From positions 124,001 through 188,000 of the forward strand of contig JACZZP010000018.1 in assembly GCA_015183035.1 (NCBI GenBank): DNA of 64,000 nucleotides, in the 5' to 3' direction. A program made the translations under genes and the position numbers. Below the pieces are notes generated by a model that saw nothing but the letters and a program-made list of their open reading frames with translations, did no database searches and was not told the origin of the DNA. Source of the DNA: Meloidogyne chitwoodi (Eukaryota > Nematoda > Chromadorea > Rhabditida > Meloidogynidae). Position 1 is the first letter of the stretch. Each line of letters opens with the position of its first letter. Shown in pieces: positions 1-11,661 of this stretch.

Positions 1-207
1 TCAAGTTTTTAATGTTTGAATTTCGATCTATAATCGAATTTAAAGCCTATTCTGGAATCGTTCTAACTAAAAATACCTTTAAAAATCTCTAGAATCTTAA
101 AAATTATAAAAAAATCAATTAAAATCAAAAAATTTTATTGTAAATTGACTAAAAGAAAATAAAGCAAAAGATTTTAATAACAAAAAAGTAAAAATCGATA
201 AACCTAA

Positions 208-1938
208 TCACGGATCCATTTCATAATTGTGGGAAATGCCAGCAAGAAAATCGATGATTGATTGTTCATTAAATGGTAGATTAACGTCAAAATGATTAAG
301 ATTTGCAAAATTTAAAGGCTGATAATTTTGAGTCAATATTAAAATTCTTCGGTCAGCTTCTAAATATCTTCTAGCTTTCTGAGGCGGGTTATGGCCAGCA
401 ATAAAAAGTGCCATATCAGCGTCACGAGCCTTCTGCTCTCTTCTTAAAGTATCAACAAACCTCCACAAATTAGGATGACTACATGAAAAAGCACGTTGCA
501 GCTTCCTATGAGCGCTCTCAGCTATATTATTCGTTCGAGCGTCACCGTCAAGCGTTCTATAGTACACACTCCAAAAACCAGGTGGAAACATTGGAACAGT
601 GCGGAATCCATTAAGGAGAAGTCGTCCCGTATAATTAATTACAAACCTTAATTATTTTTCCAATTTCATAAATTTTTAAATTCTAACCAGTCAAAGATTG
701 GCTGCAGTTCAGGCATTAGGTTTCTGTCCAAAGAGATAATTGCAGGAGTCAGGTCTCCAATAGGCAGAAACGCCAAAGATGTAATCCATCTGGATTGATT
801 GGCAAATATAGGATCGTTACGAAATCGCTGGTTAAATAATTAGTTTTTTTGATAAAAATAAAATTAAACCTGCATCAAACCAAACTCCGAAATCTTTTTT
901 TTCAAGTTTTTTACAAGATGAAAGAAACAGCATCTGATATCACAATCTGAGAAATTGGCTCTTATCGAATTAATCGCCGCCATTTCAAAATCAACTGAGA
1001 TTGATTGAGGAGAAAATTCTGGCCAAACATTTTTGATTAATTCCCACATCCTTGAATATGTATTTTCGCTCTTTGATGTTAGTAAAGCATAGGCAACTGG
1101 AAAAACCCATTGTTCACCTCTTCTGAATACTTTGTTATTTAAATTCACTATGTAAATAAAATTAACCTGGACATAATAGCATATACTTGCATAAATAAAG
1201 GTGGAGAAATAGTGAAGGTCCCGTCGGCAAAAACCTCTAACATTTGATTTGCCCAAGTTCCGTGACTTTGCCTTCCGAAGATAAGAATCCTTCAAAAAAA
1301 TGTCTTATTATTGATAAAAATAAACCTATTAGAGTGGCCATTTTCTTCATAAACACCAGAATCTGCCAAAAGAAACCTGTCGACATGACCTTCAGACCGC
1401 TGATATATTTGAAATGAATCAGGAATTTGTAGCTGAGTAACATTCAAAGGGATCGGCGGAGGAGCTTCTTCTTTTATTCTTGCACGTTTAACTACCTTAA
1501 TTTCTATTTTAGTTAAAGCTAGAAAAAATATACCTTTTTAGTTGCAACTTTATTAGAAAGCCGAGCTAACAGGAGTGGGGACATTTTCAAATGTTGTAGC
1601 CCGTAAAACTGCTGTAGTCTCCATTGTATGAATAGCTCGTCTCTTTAGTGTAGTCATTACTCTCTTTACTTCAACATTTTCTGCACTAGATGGACACGTG
1701 TGGATATTAATTTGCTGAATGTTGTTTTCAATATAATAAAATATTAAGGAAAATACTTTTAAAAAATTGTTGTCTAACCCCGTATGAATTCTTCCTTTGC
1801 AGTAAATATTTTTGCTGCCAAAAATTCGCACCGCCAGAATTTAACATTTCCATTACTGTTTGTTCTTTCAAAAAGATATAAAAAACCCTCATGGTTGAGC
1901 TTAGATTCTCCTCGTTTAGATAAAATTTCAGTTTCCAT
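208..1938 (-). pseudogene. FLYWCH + MULE transposase-like gene, frameshifted
   Basis: A Mutator-like element transposase relic read in pieces on the minus strand. It starts with an N-terminal FLYWCH zinc-finger segment (FWRCE ... YCKGRIHTG), then a linker, then the MULE transposase domain: FADGTF holds the probable first catalytic Asp, SVDFEMAAINSIR and the CCFFHLVKN motif follow, and NNIAESAHRKLQRAF is the conserved block around the last acidic residue. Short GT-AG introns join the blocks. Two reading-frame breaks are visible. One is in an A-run near 1824 inside the FLYWCH finger, where the Trp/Cys half and the Cys/His half lie in different frames. The other is near 1565-1575, where the frame must shift to leave two stop codons. 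The domain order is typical of the FLYWCH/MULE proteins common in tylenchid nematodes. The copy is probably dead but may be recent. Terminal inverted repeats were not identified. Confidence 0.75.
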
Positions 1939-2009
1939 ATATTTTCTGTAAATTATTATTAAAAATATAAATAAAATAGAAAAGGTAATGAAAAATAACA
2001 AATTTATAG

Positions 2010-2150
2010 TTCGTACTCTGAATCGTCCCCTTTTAGCCGTACTCTGAACCGGCTACTCTGAAACGGTTCACTCTGAAACGACTCACTCTGAATCGGCCCA
2101 CTCTGAATCGGCTACTCTGAAACGGCCACTCTGAAACGACTACTCTGAAA
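2010..2150. repeat. Tandem CTCTGAA repeat (about 9 copies)
   Basis: About nine imperfect units of 13-16 bp with the core ACTCTGAA(A/T)CG(G/A) follow one another just upstream of the MULE relic's start. Two more units of the same type occur near 61048-61078. There is no coding signal. Confidence 0.8.
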
Positions 2151-2282
2151 GGACCTTTACCGATATAAAAATTCCTTTTCTTTTCTCGCTTGTAAAAATA
2201 AACTGGGGGAAGAGGAATGGAGTGAAAATTTTATTTCCGCATGGAAAAGAAAGAAATAAATTTGGCGAAAATTTAAACCTTA

Positions 2283-2413
2283 AGTACGAGCTCGTACTTA
2301 TGCCTCGTACCTCGTATTTTAGCCATTTTTTCCCTCGTACTCGTACTTCGTACTGCCTTTATTTTTTGCTCGTACTCGTACCAAAGTACGAGTACGAATT
2401 TTGGTACGAGCTT
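2283..2413. repeat. GTACGAG/CTCGTAC palindromic repeat island
   Basis: The stretch is dominated by CGTAC words in both orientations. It contains an 18-bp perfect palindrome (AAGTACGAGCTCGTACTT at about 2280-2297) and a hairpin with 10-bp arms GTACTCGTAC/GTACGAGTAC around CAAA (about 2373-2396). It lies 100 bp upstream of the F-box gene. It could be a fold-back element; no target duplication was found. Confidence 0.7.
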
Positions 2414-2512
2414 CCAACCACTGGTCAGGACATTGAGTAACAATTCTGAAAAAAATTTTTTCTTGTTTCAAGAATCTCTAATTGTTTTAGGCTTTTAATT
2501 AAACCGGTTCAG

Positions 2513-5356
2513 ATGGACAATAATAATGTTGCTGATGGATCACAATATGATTGGAAACGAACAATAGATTTCTTGCCAGATAACTGTTTGGAACAGATTT
2601 TCACACACGTTAATGTATATGAAGATTATAATTCTGTTTTATTGGTTTCCAAACGTTGGAATCGTTTAGCTAAGGATACGCTGCGACGAATGAAACGTTT
2701 ATTCAGAGGGTGCACAGATTTTTCATGGTTAGTGAGTTTAAATGTTAATAGAAAATATTTTTAAATTCTAGGCGATTGATTGAGAGTGACAGTCTCCTTT
2801 CAGAAAGATGTTCACATTCCGTTTGTTACCATCCTAATGAATTTGCAATTTATATGTTTGGTGGATGCAATAATACATATACAGCTTTTAATGATCTTTG
2901 GCTATTTGATTTGGTATTATTTCTTAAATTTACTTTATATTTGTTTTAAATATTCTAGAATACTTATGAATGGGAACGTGTACTTATTACCCGACATCCA
3001 ATGCCTTCTCCAAAAGCTTTAGCTACCATGGTTTTATATAATGATAATTTACTTCTTTTTGGAGGTTTTTCTAAATCATCAATGAATCCAATTCATCAAA
3101 CGAGCACCTTTTTTAATGAACTTCATTTGTATGATGCAAAAAGGAATTGTTGGGAAGAGGTTTATAAAATTTAGATTTTTATAATTATTAATTTATTCAG
3201 ATTGTTTCAGAAAATACTGCTCCACATTTAGCCGGACATACAGCTTCAATTGTCGGAAATTTTATGCTTGTATTTGGTGGATCGATGGGATCTTCTTACA
3301 ATAATAATGTTTATGTTTTGGATTTATTAAGGCGAATTTGGTATTTTTTAAAATTAAATTTTAACATAGTATTCGATTCCTTTATTAATTTTAGGAATAT
3401 GCCCTCAATTCCTGGCCCTTGTCCACCTCCACGTTATGGCCAATCACAATTGTTACTGGATAATAAACATTTAATAATTATTGGAGGTTGTGGTGGACCT
3501 AATATGAACTTTTCGGATGTTTGGTTATTAGATTTTGACCTTTATGGAGATTCTGAATGGCGTTGGACTCAATTGAAGGTATATATTTTTTACCTTTATT
3601 CCGAAAAAAATTTTAGGTTGAAAATATGGAGTTAACCCCTCCGTACATGTGGTGTCATCGTGCTTGTAAAGTTGGGACAAATGCTGTAGTTGTCAGCAGA
3701 CCAATTAAATATAATTGTGCAATGCGTACAAGTGGATCAGAGAAACGTGGAATTTATCGAAGACGAACTTCCTCTCAATCAACTTCCTCATCGGCTGGTG
3801 GTGGTAGTTGCAGGTTAACTTCTCCTGACTCTCCATCAGATAAACGAGCGGTTAAATTTTAATTCAAGATTAAAATTATTTTTTTAGGTAGCTGCTGCTT
3901 TTTGTGCAAGTTCAGCCGAACAACTGCACCAACAAGTACAACGGAAAAGAGGAAACTCTCAACGTGATAAAAAACCAATTTTGTTAACATCACGATCTTT
4001 AGATGACCAAGTTTGTGATTTTATGATAATTTTTTAATTATTTTTCTGGTTAGGAACATAGACAAGCGAATGGAATTCCTCCTTCCTCATCTTTTGCTGA
4101 TCTTGAAGATAATGCAAATCCGCAAGCGTCAAATGCTCATCATACTTCTCGTTACTTGAATACTCCGACAACGCGAGGTTACAATGAATTACAGAGAGCA
4201 TGCTCAATTCCTACAATAATAGTTGGTGAAATTCCAAAACTGATAGTTACTTCCACTACTGAATCTTCAAATTGTACTCAAAGAATGTCTACATCAAACC
4301 AACGGTTTGATTTTTTGTTAGAATAATATTAAGGTTTTTAATATAAAAAAACCTTTTTAGAATAAAGCCTGACATTACCCTTAACAAGTCAACAACAGTC
4401 CGTCCAAAGAAAATGGAAGTTGATGAAACTTGTAAAGGAAACTTGTTAGAATGCAAAGTTCCAGTGTCGTTTGAAAGTGAATCAGACTCATCATCCTTTG
4501 ATAATATTTCAAAACAAGAAATCTCAGAGCATGAATCAGCTGTTCGAAATTATTACATTTCTCTTGTAAAAGATGAACACAACAGACTTTGCCTTGTAGA
4601 ACCTTCTGAAAATCTTGGGAATATAACTACAAGACTTGAAGAATTTCTTTTGTTAGTATTTAAAAAAATATTTTTTTAATTAAAATTTAAGCAATTGCAT
4701 ACCTTATCTTACGAAACAAGAACGTTTGGACATTGTGGAAGAATTCCTGATGAACAATGAGGAAAACAAAAAAGAAGAGTCTAGTTCCAGTCAGTCTAAA
4801 GGTTTATTAATTTAATTGAATTAATTAAATTTACCTCTATTAAGGATCAATTCGTGATCTTCAAAATCGTTCGAGAGCCCTATCAGGAGATCCTATCTCA
4901 TCTTCGTCCAAAAATTCAAATTCTCCAATGCTTTGCTCACAATCAGCTTCTTTTGGGCCTCTTTATGGTCGTCAGATGTGTGTCTATGTTTTGAGACTAC
5001 AAAATATTTTAACAGAGCAGAAAGCCAGGTTTGTTTTGAATAGAAAACTAAAATAAAAATTTAATGTACAGATGGGAGCAATTACCAATTGAAATAGATG
5101 CTCCAGAAGACAGGTATTTTATTTCAAAATGCCTTTAGATGAAAAATAAAAATTTTTAGATTACTTCATTCACTCGTGTCTGGTCGAGGGGAATTAATAC
5201 TTTTTGGTAATTAAAAATATTATATGAAAGACAAAAAAATATTAAGGAGGAATGAATAGTGATGGTATTGGTATGGATTGCTTAAATGTTGGGATGGAGC
5301 GGTACACGATGAGTTCTGAAACTTATCTACTTCGACCGAGATATAATGAAATGTGA
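2513..5356 (+). CDS. F-box and kelch-repeat protein, FBXO42-like
   Basis: Predicted substrate-receptor subunit of an SCF (Skp1-cullin-F-box) ubiquitin ligase. Residues about 15-60 form an F-box (FLPDNCLEQIFTHV). A kelch propeller follows with repeated GG-containing blades: YMFGGCNNTYTAFNDLWLFD, LLLFGGFSK, LVFGGSMGSSYNNNVYVLD and IIIGGCGG. A long Ser-rich linker leads to a final strand ELILFGGMNSDG, the C-terminal half-blade arrangement known from FBXO42. At least 13 exons are joined by introns of 37-55 nt, e.g. exons 2513-2727, 2772-2913, 2959-3159 and 3201-3340. Several codons, including the Trp at 2727/2772, are split across introns. The start is the first ATG in frame with the F-box. In mammals FBXO42 targets p53; that target is not implied here. 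Antisense and downstream ORFs in this span are shadows. Confidence 0.82.
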
Positions 5357-5503
5357 CAAATTTAGAAACTTGCTTTAACGATGAAAATACAAAAAAAAAT
5401 AATAAAATGATAGGGAATTAGATAAAAGTAGAAAATTTAAAAATTGTAAAAATAATCTCTATGATTTAAATTTAAAAAAGAAACATTACATTATCTCACA
5501 ACT

Positions 5504-6137
5504 TAAAAATGTTTACCAACGTTGTGCCGCTGATTAAATAAATTTGCATGCCCACTTGATTGAGATAAATTCGCATCAAAATTTACTTGAAGCCGCAATG
5601 CTTGCTGGTAGTTGTTCAACCAAACCTATTAAAAAAAATTAAAAATATTTTGAGTAAAAGAACAACCTGATGAGGTGAATTTTGACAATAATTAGGCAAA
5701 ACGTGAAAATTGGCAGGTGGATGTTGTAATTGATTTACTGGCAACGTTGGAAGAACGTCATAACGCTGCAAAAATTTACTTTTTAGAATAAACGTTAAAA
5801 TTTCGAAGACTTGCTCGAAAATTCTGATCTTAATTTTTGTAAGCAAAACCTGTTTATCAATCACATGACCAAAAGGTGGACTCAATCCTGCAAAATTATC
5901 GCTTCTCCCATTAGTAACAGGCTCCTCATTTTTACAATTGCTTTTGTCCCTTAAATAAACATTATGTAAAAAATGTCAATAAAAAGATTTCAACTTCCTA
6001 TAAAGTGCCAACAATTCTTCCCGATCCTGAGCTTGCTTAAACCGCAAAGCATTTAACAACATAGTAGATGTGCTCTTTTCATCTTTTTTGTCCTTGTGCA
6101 TTGCCGCAAACAATTCTTTTGTATTACCATGCGCCAT
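5504..6137 (-). CDS. Small conserved-looking hypothetical protein
   Basis: A four-exon gene of about 153 residues that I do not recognise. It starts MAHGNTKELFAAMHKDKK and has a charged helical N-terminus with a Glu/Lys/Arg-rich segment (RFKQAQDREELLALYRKDK). A middle segment is Pro/His-rich (LPTLPVNQLQHPPANFHVLP) and the tail is VWLNNYQQALRLQ. The introns are 40-70 nt, have canonical borders and keep one frame throughout, which supports a real gene. There is no signal peptide or membrane segment. It is convergent with the F-box gene, whose stop is about 150 bp away, and lies about 180 bp downstream of mrps-31 on the same strand, so it could be the last gene of that cluster. Confidence 0.55.
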
Positions 6138-6312
6138 GATCAATTAGTAAAATTGTTTAATAGCCAAAATCTAATCAGTCTAAAAAAGCTGAAATATTAA
6201 TACACAAATTGTTCATAAATGGAAAAATAGGTCGATCGAAACAAACCAATTTATAATATTTTTAGAATATTAAAGTAAAAATTTTAAACTAGAAAAATCA
6301 AATGACAAATAA

Positions 6313-7592
6313 TTATAACAATTCTTTATATTTTCCTTCAGCAGCATTTTTGAAATAATCAGCAAACCAACTAATATGTTCATGTTTTTTCTAATAAGAA
6401 TATAAATTTAAAAGATACAGGACAACATATGCCGGTTCCCCCATACGCCACAGTTATTTGTTACTCTTAAATTTACATATAATGCATATATACTTGTTTA
6501 TAAGTTAAAGCAGAGTTTAAGCAGTATGTGGTAGAAAATCAACAGGCCTGGAACATGATGCTAGAAAGTACATAAAACGCAGAGCGTAGGATATCCCCTA
6601 GTATTATGTTCGTATGTTTCGGAAAAATGTGTGGGGATTGTAGACGGAATAGAACCATCAAGGAAAGGGCCCAAAACCAGAGCACAACCAACTGTGTCAT
6701 CACACAACACTATGATAGTTCATTTTTATTCACTCATATACTTTCTTTTGGTATACGGACATAAAACCCAGATACAGTTTGACCTAAATGATTATCGATC
6801 GAAGATTAGCGAGGACGCGTGAGTTCCACAAAAATGACTCATCATTTATATGCATGTTATGTATAAAGGAGAAGAGTAAAAATTGGGCATGGTATATGGG
6901 GAGGGAAATAATTAACAAAAAAACCTCAACAGACATATACGGATTCTTCGAAAGACCAGTGAGTACAAGTTCCATATAATGTTCGATGGCCTCGGAACGT
7001 GGAAGTTTATGTTTCGAAAGTTCTGCTTCAAGAAAAACATGGTCGACAAAGCTAACCTAAAAATTTGTTTAATAAATTATTATTTTAAATTTTACTTTTT
7101 CTTCTTCTCCAAGTAAATATTCATTGTCAATTGGATAAGGCCACATTTTTCCTTTTTTTGTCCATTCAATTTGTTCTTCAAGGATATTACGCGGTCCTAA
7201 GCCTCGATCCAACAATTGCATTTTTGCCTCATCCAATTGACGCCAATATGAAAGCTGCTTTTCTTCAGGTTTTGTCGTTTTATTGAAAAAAATACTTCTT
7301 GCTGAATCCTTTTTTGAAAAAATGTTTTTATATGATGGATCTGGAACAGACGCTTCTCTTAGTTTTCTATTCTTATAATGCATCTTTGTAAGCTCTTGAT
7401 AGTTGTCAGAGTAATCAGACGCAAATTGTATACTTTACTTGCAAAATTATTTAAAAAATGTGAAAAATCATACTTTAATTCCTTGTAGATGACATCTTTA
7501 CAAGCATTTGCTAGTGAGTCAATGGCCTTAGTTTGAAGTTTTGACATTTTAATTCTGAAAAATTCAGTCTTTAATGAACTATATTCCATCAA
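6313..7592 (-). CDS. mrps-31: Mitochondrial small ribosomal subunit protein mS31 (MRPS31)
   Basis: Component of the mitochondrial small ribosomal subunit. The conserved C-terminal half is clear: NILEEQIEWTKKGKMWPYP, then PIDNEYLL, an FVDHVFLEAEL helix, and EAIEHYMELVLTGLSKNPYM followed by HISWFADYF. This matches the family block seen in human MRPS31. The N-terminal part (SKLQTKAIDSLANACK) is variable, as expected. Possible starts are 7592 or 7547; the latter gives MSKLQ. A 44-nt intron near 7435-7392 links exon 1 to the MHYKNRK segment. The intron between SVE and KKHEH (about 6393-6935) is unusually long for this locus and has more balanced base composition than its surroundings. The first 298 bp are duplicated upstream at 9803-10100. 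Confidence 0.85.
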
Positions 7593-7751
7593 AATATTTG
7601 CAGCTTATTATTTACAAGTTTAAAAAATTCGAAATTACATTTTTTTCCATACCTATATAATTTATTTATATTTTAAATAATTTTCAAAAAGTTCTATTTC
7701 CTTCTTATTTTTAATCTAAAATCATCATTTCTTCTTTCTCTTTTAATATTT

Positions 7752-9597
7752 CTATATACTCTTTAAAGCATCATCACGTTCCGCTGTCAACTCCTACATA
7801 TAATAACAATTGTTAAATAATTAATGTACAAAACCTTAGTCGTAATCTCAATTTTCTGTTTTGCAAAATCGTCGAGTTCAAGTCCCTGTACAATTTTCCA
7901 TTCACGTGTCTTTGCATCGATTGTGACAGGAAATGAAAAAATTAACCCTTCGGGTATTCCATAAGAACCGTCAGAAGGAATCGCCATAGAAACCCAATCA
8001 CCAGATTTTGTTCCAAAATGCCAGTCATGAATGTGATCACTAAACGTAAAGAGATCAAGAAGTTATGATTTGAAATTTGCTCAATTTGAAATTCTAAAAA
8101 TGGGATAGAATCTAAATAAAGCTGACAAAAAATATTGAATTCTAAGGTAATCTGACACATCTCATATTTTTATTCAACATACCAGGCCGCTTTTGCTGCG
8201 GACATTGCGCTGGACAACTTGCGCTTTTCAATGATCACAGCTCCGCGCTTTTGAACTGTCTAAATGAACAAAATTTTGTTATTAATTATCAATAAATTTA
8301 ACCGAAATAAATTCATTTTGTATCCAAGGAAGATCATTTAAAGCAGTGTATGTATCAATTTCGTCTCCAGCTATTGATCGATAAAGCAATATTTTTAAAG
8401 AATTTTAAGTAGAATACCTTTAATCACTTTAGAATGTTTTACGTCAGGAAATTGAGTACTAGAGTGGTTTCCCCAAATGATAACTTTCTTCACTGATCCA
8501 CAATCAACGCCACATCGAGCAGCTATTTGAAAAAGGGCACGGTTATGATCAAGGCGTGTCATAGCACTAAAAAACGTGTAATACATAATGATACACGTTA
8601 AATAAAAAAATTACCTGAAATTTTTTGCAGGAATCTTCTCTGCTGCATATTTTGCACAAATGTAAGCATTTGTATTTGCTGGATTTCCAACAACCAAAAT
8701 CTTTTTAAAAATAAATTATTGGAAAAAATCTTTTTATACTTTAGTCATAGGTTTAGAATATGTTGCAAGAGCTTGTCCTTGAGATTTGAATATTTTGACG
8801 TTAGCAGCAAGTAAATCTTTTCGTTCCATTCCTTTTTTACGTGGCATTGCTCCTACAAGGAAAGCATAGTCAATATCTTTAAATGCCGCCTCGTCGGTTG
8901 TGACTGATTCAACAGCTATTAAAAAAATTTAATATAGGGAAAGTTTCGTAGTTCCTAAAAAGAGTGGAGTCAAAATAATATAAACCCGCCCTGAAAGCTT
9001 GTAAATTAAGGCTTAAAGAAATTATTGCTGTCATTTTAATAAAAAACCATACCAACAAGATTAGCTAAGGCACAATCGTTTAGTTCAAACTCTACTCCTT
9101 TAAGTACTTCTTCCATTCGAGGAATGTCCAGCATTACAAGAACAATTGGCTGAAATTTTAAATTTTAAAGAATAATTTAAAATCAAACAGTTTCTTTTCC
9201 AAATACATCGCCCTTAGCAATCTGAATAACCTGAAGATAAAACTATTTTATTAATAGATTTAAATATTGACCAAAGAATATCCAATTTGTCCTGCTGCTC
9301 CAGTAACCAACACACGAATTGGAATTTGATTAACCTAAATAAGTCAAGTACCAATACAAAAATATAAAACAAAACCTTATCTGCTTTAGGATGTGCCTTG
9401 GGTACATAGTTATGAGGTTTTATAGGATTATGCTTAAAAAATGAGCTTTTAATAAAATAAATTAAAACCAGTCCACGAGTGCAGCCCTCAAAATTCAACC
9501 AGTTACGAGAACTTTGAACAGAAAGTGCATAGTTTTGAAATCCTACAATCATTTTTTGAAAAACAGAAATAGCACGGCGATTATAAATAAGCGACAT
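7752..9597 (-). CDS. mdh-1: Cytosolic-type malate dehydrogenase with mdh-2-derived N-terminus
   Basis: NAD-dependent malate dehydrogenase (malate to oxaloacetate). The body is the cytosolic MDH1 type: [14 protein letters not shown] nucleotide-binding loop, MLDIP after strand 2, [16 protein letters not shown] substrate loop, [10 protein letters not shown], and the MTRLDHNRA motif before the active-site His in [14 protein letters not shown]. It ends ...ERDDALKSI. The first exon (9597-9469) encodes [14 protein letters not shown]..., lacks acidic residues and closely matches the mitochondrial presequence exon of mdh-2 at 11512. A 36-nt intron (9433-9468) keeps the frame, and the frame stays open even if the intron is retained. 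No in-frame Met exists between this exon and the [10 protein letters not shown] core, so the duplicated exon probably supplies the start. The protein may therefore be mitochondrial. A leaderless start from a missed exon is the alternative. Confidence 0.82.
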
Positions 9598-9802
9598 TTC
9601 TACTAAACTAAATTTTATAAAATGTTTTATTTTTTGATAGATAAACTCTTGAAATCCCATGAGAAATTGTCAGTTAAATCTCATCCCCAAAAAATTATAA
9701 AAAATAAATTAATGAAAATTAAGAAAATAAAGAAAATAAGCTGCGCCAAAACGACCACGACAAAAAAATCAAAAGAAAAAAATATTGAAATACTCACTGA
9801 TA

Positions 9803-10100
9803 AATCCTTTTTTGAAAAAATGTTTTTATATGATGGATCTGGAACAGACGCTTCTCTTAGTTTTCTATTCTTATAATGCATCTTTGTAAGCTCTTGATAG
9901 TTGTCAGAGTAATCAGACGCAAATTGTATACTTTATTTGCAAAATTATTTAAAAAATGTGAAAAATCATACTTTAATTCCTTGTAGATGACATCTTTACA
10001 AGCATTTGCTAGTGAGTCAATGGCCTTAGTTTGAAGTTTTGACATTTTAATTCTGAAAAATTCAGTCTTTAATGAACTATATTCCATCAAAATATTTGCA
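9803..10100 (-). pseudogene. Truncated duplicate of the mrps-31 5' end
   Basis: 298 bp match 7305-7602 with a single visible mismatch. The block covers 5' flank, exon 1, the first intron and the start of exon 2 of mrps-31. After the SKKD codons the sequence becomes unrelated low-complexity DNA, so the copy lacks the conserved ribosomal domain. It sits between mdh-2 and the chimeric malate dehydrogenase, just upstream of the latter, and could contribute promoter or 5' UTR sequence to it. Confidence 0.9.
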
Positions 10101-10239
10101 ATATTGGTTAATCAAATAAAAAGAATAGATAAAATCCATAAATGTTTATTCTTAAAAATACAAAAAATACTACTGAATGCACGAATATTCAGAATATAAA
10201 AGAAACATTACTATATGAAGATATATTGTCCTATAAAAT

Positions 10240-11512
10240 TTAAACTCCTCTCTTGATAAAGTCAACACCTTTAGCAATTTCCTTCTTCAAGTCAGGAATA
10301 GCCTTCTCAATTAATTGCTTCTCATAAGCCGTAAGTTCTCCAAGAGAAAGAATTTTCTCCTAAAAGAATTTAATAGAAACGTCTAAATTGTTAATTATTA
10401 CCACTCCGTTCGGACCAAGTTCAACTGGTCCAGCAAAATATTCGAGTCCTTGCACTACGTCAGATTTTACATAAGCACATTGAACATTCTTTTGCCCTTT
10501 CAAAGCATTTATCAAAGCCCCAACAAAATATTCCGCTGCCAAGGCCATTGACAATGTTGCAGAACCCTAAATGAGCAAATGAATTGCTGAATAAAAATTG
10601 TCAATTTTTAAACTTACAGCGCCAGCTTTCGCTTTAACAACTTCAGTTCCAGCCTCTTGAATGCGTTCACTCAATGCTTTTATTTGCTCACCGCTAAGTT
10701 GTACATTTGGTTGACATTGAGAAAGTAAGGGCACAATTGTAACTCCTGAATGTCCACCTACTACAGGAATTTTTGTCTTTGTAACATCAATATTCTAAAT
10801 TAAATTATTTTAATATTTACTAAGAAACAAATTAAACCTTCAATTCAGACACAAATGTCTGAGCTCGAACAATATCAAGTAAAGTTACACCAAAAATCTT
10901 TTTTGGATCATAGCAATCATTGTTTTTATAAACTTCAGAAGCAATAGGAAGATTAGAGTTCACAGGGTTTGTTATTATGCTGAGAAAAGCGTTTGGACAT
11001 GATTTAGCCGAAGCTTCGGCAACATCACGAACGATCGCCGCATTTGTGTTGAATAAATCATCACGCGTCATTCCTATAAATTATCAAATATAAAAAATAA
11101 TTTTAAAAAACCTGGCTTTCGCGGTACACCAGCAGGAACAACTACAATATCTGCATCTTTCAAAGCTGTTGCCAATTCGTTTGGTCCCATATGAGCAGTA
11201 ACTTTTGCAGGAGTATTAATGTGAGAAAGATCAGCACATACTCCAGGAGTACCAACAAGGTCATAAAGCGCCAAATGGGCAATTGAAGCGTTCTTTTTAA
11301 GAAGAAGCGCAAGAGGTTGCCCAATTCCTCCACTGGCTCCAATAAGCGTTACCTATTTATTTAATCATAACTTATCAAAATATTTAATAACTTACTTTAA
11401 CTGCTGAACTAGAATTACGAAAACTCTGAACTGAAATTGCATATTTTTGAAATCCTACAATCGTTTCTTTAAAAGCAGAAAGAATAGCACGACGATTATA
11501 AATTAGAGACAT
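10240..11512 (-). CDS. mdh-2: Mitochondrial malate dehydrogenase
   Basis: TCA-cycle enzyme converting malate to oxaloacetate in the mitochondrial matrix. The presequence [15 protein letters not shown]... precedes the core [20 protein letters not shown] (dinucleotide loop). Then come [19 protein letters not shown], the substrate loop [32 protein letters not shown], active-site [16 protein letters not shown], and [16 protein letters not shown]. The protein ends in [11 protein letters not shown]. Length and motifs are complete, with about six exons. The neighbour downstream on the same strand is the partial mrps-31 copy. It is divergent from mtm-6; the 750-bp shared upstream region holds a MITE with a nested insertion. 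Confidence 0.93.
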
Positions 11513-11661
11513 TTCTACTAAACTAAATTTAAAAAATATAAAATATTTTGAGCATTTGAATAAAGATAAATCATTTAAATCCTTGTGAATGAGAAGAATT
11601 ATCCGAACCATGCCCACAAATTAGCATCAATTAGTGAAAAATCGGTTGCTATAAAACGACT

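Noticed and set aside
208..1938. Host FLYWCH transcription factor
   Set aside because: The MULE catalytic blocks and frameshifts point to a transposase relic.
6784..6979. Overlapping 63-residue frames on both strands in the mrps-31 intron
   Set aside because: No homology, and they arise from the lower stop-codon density of this less AT-rich segment.
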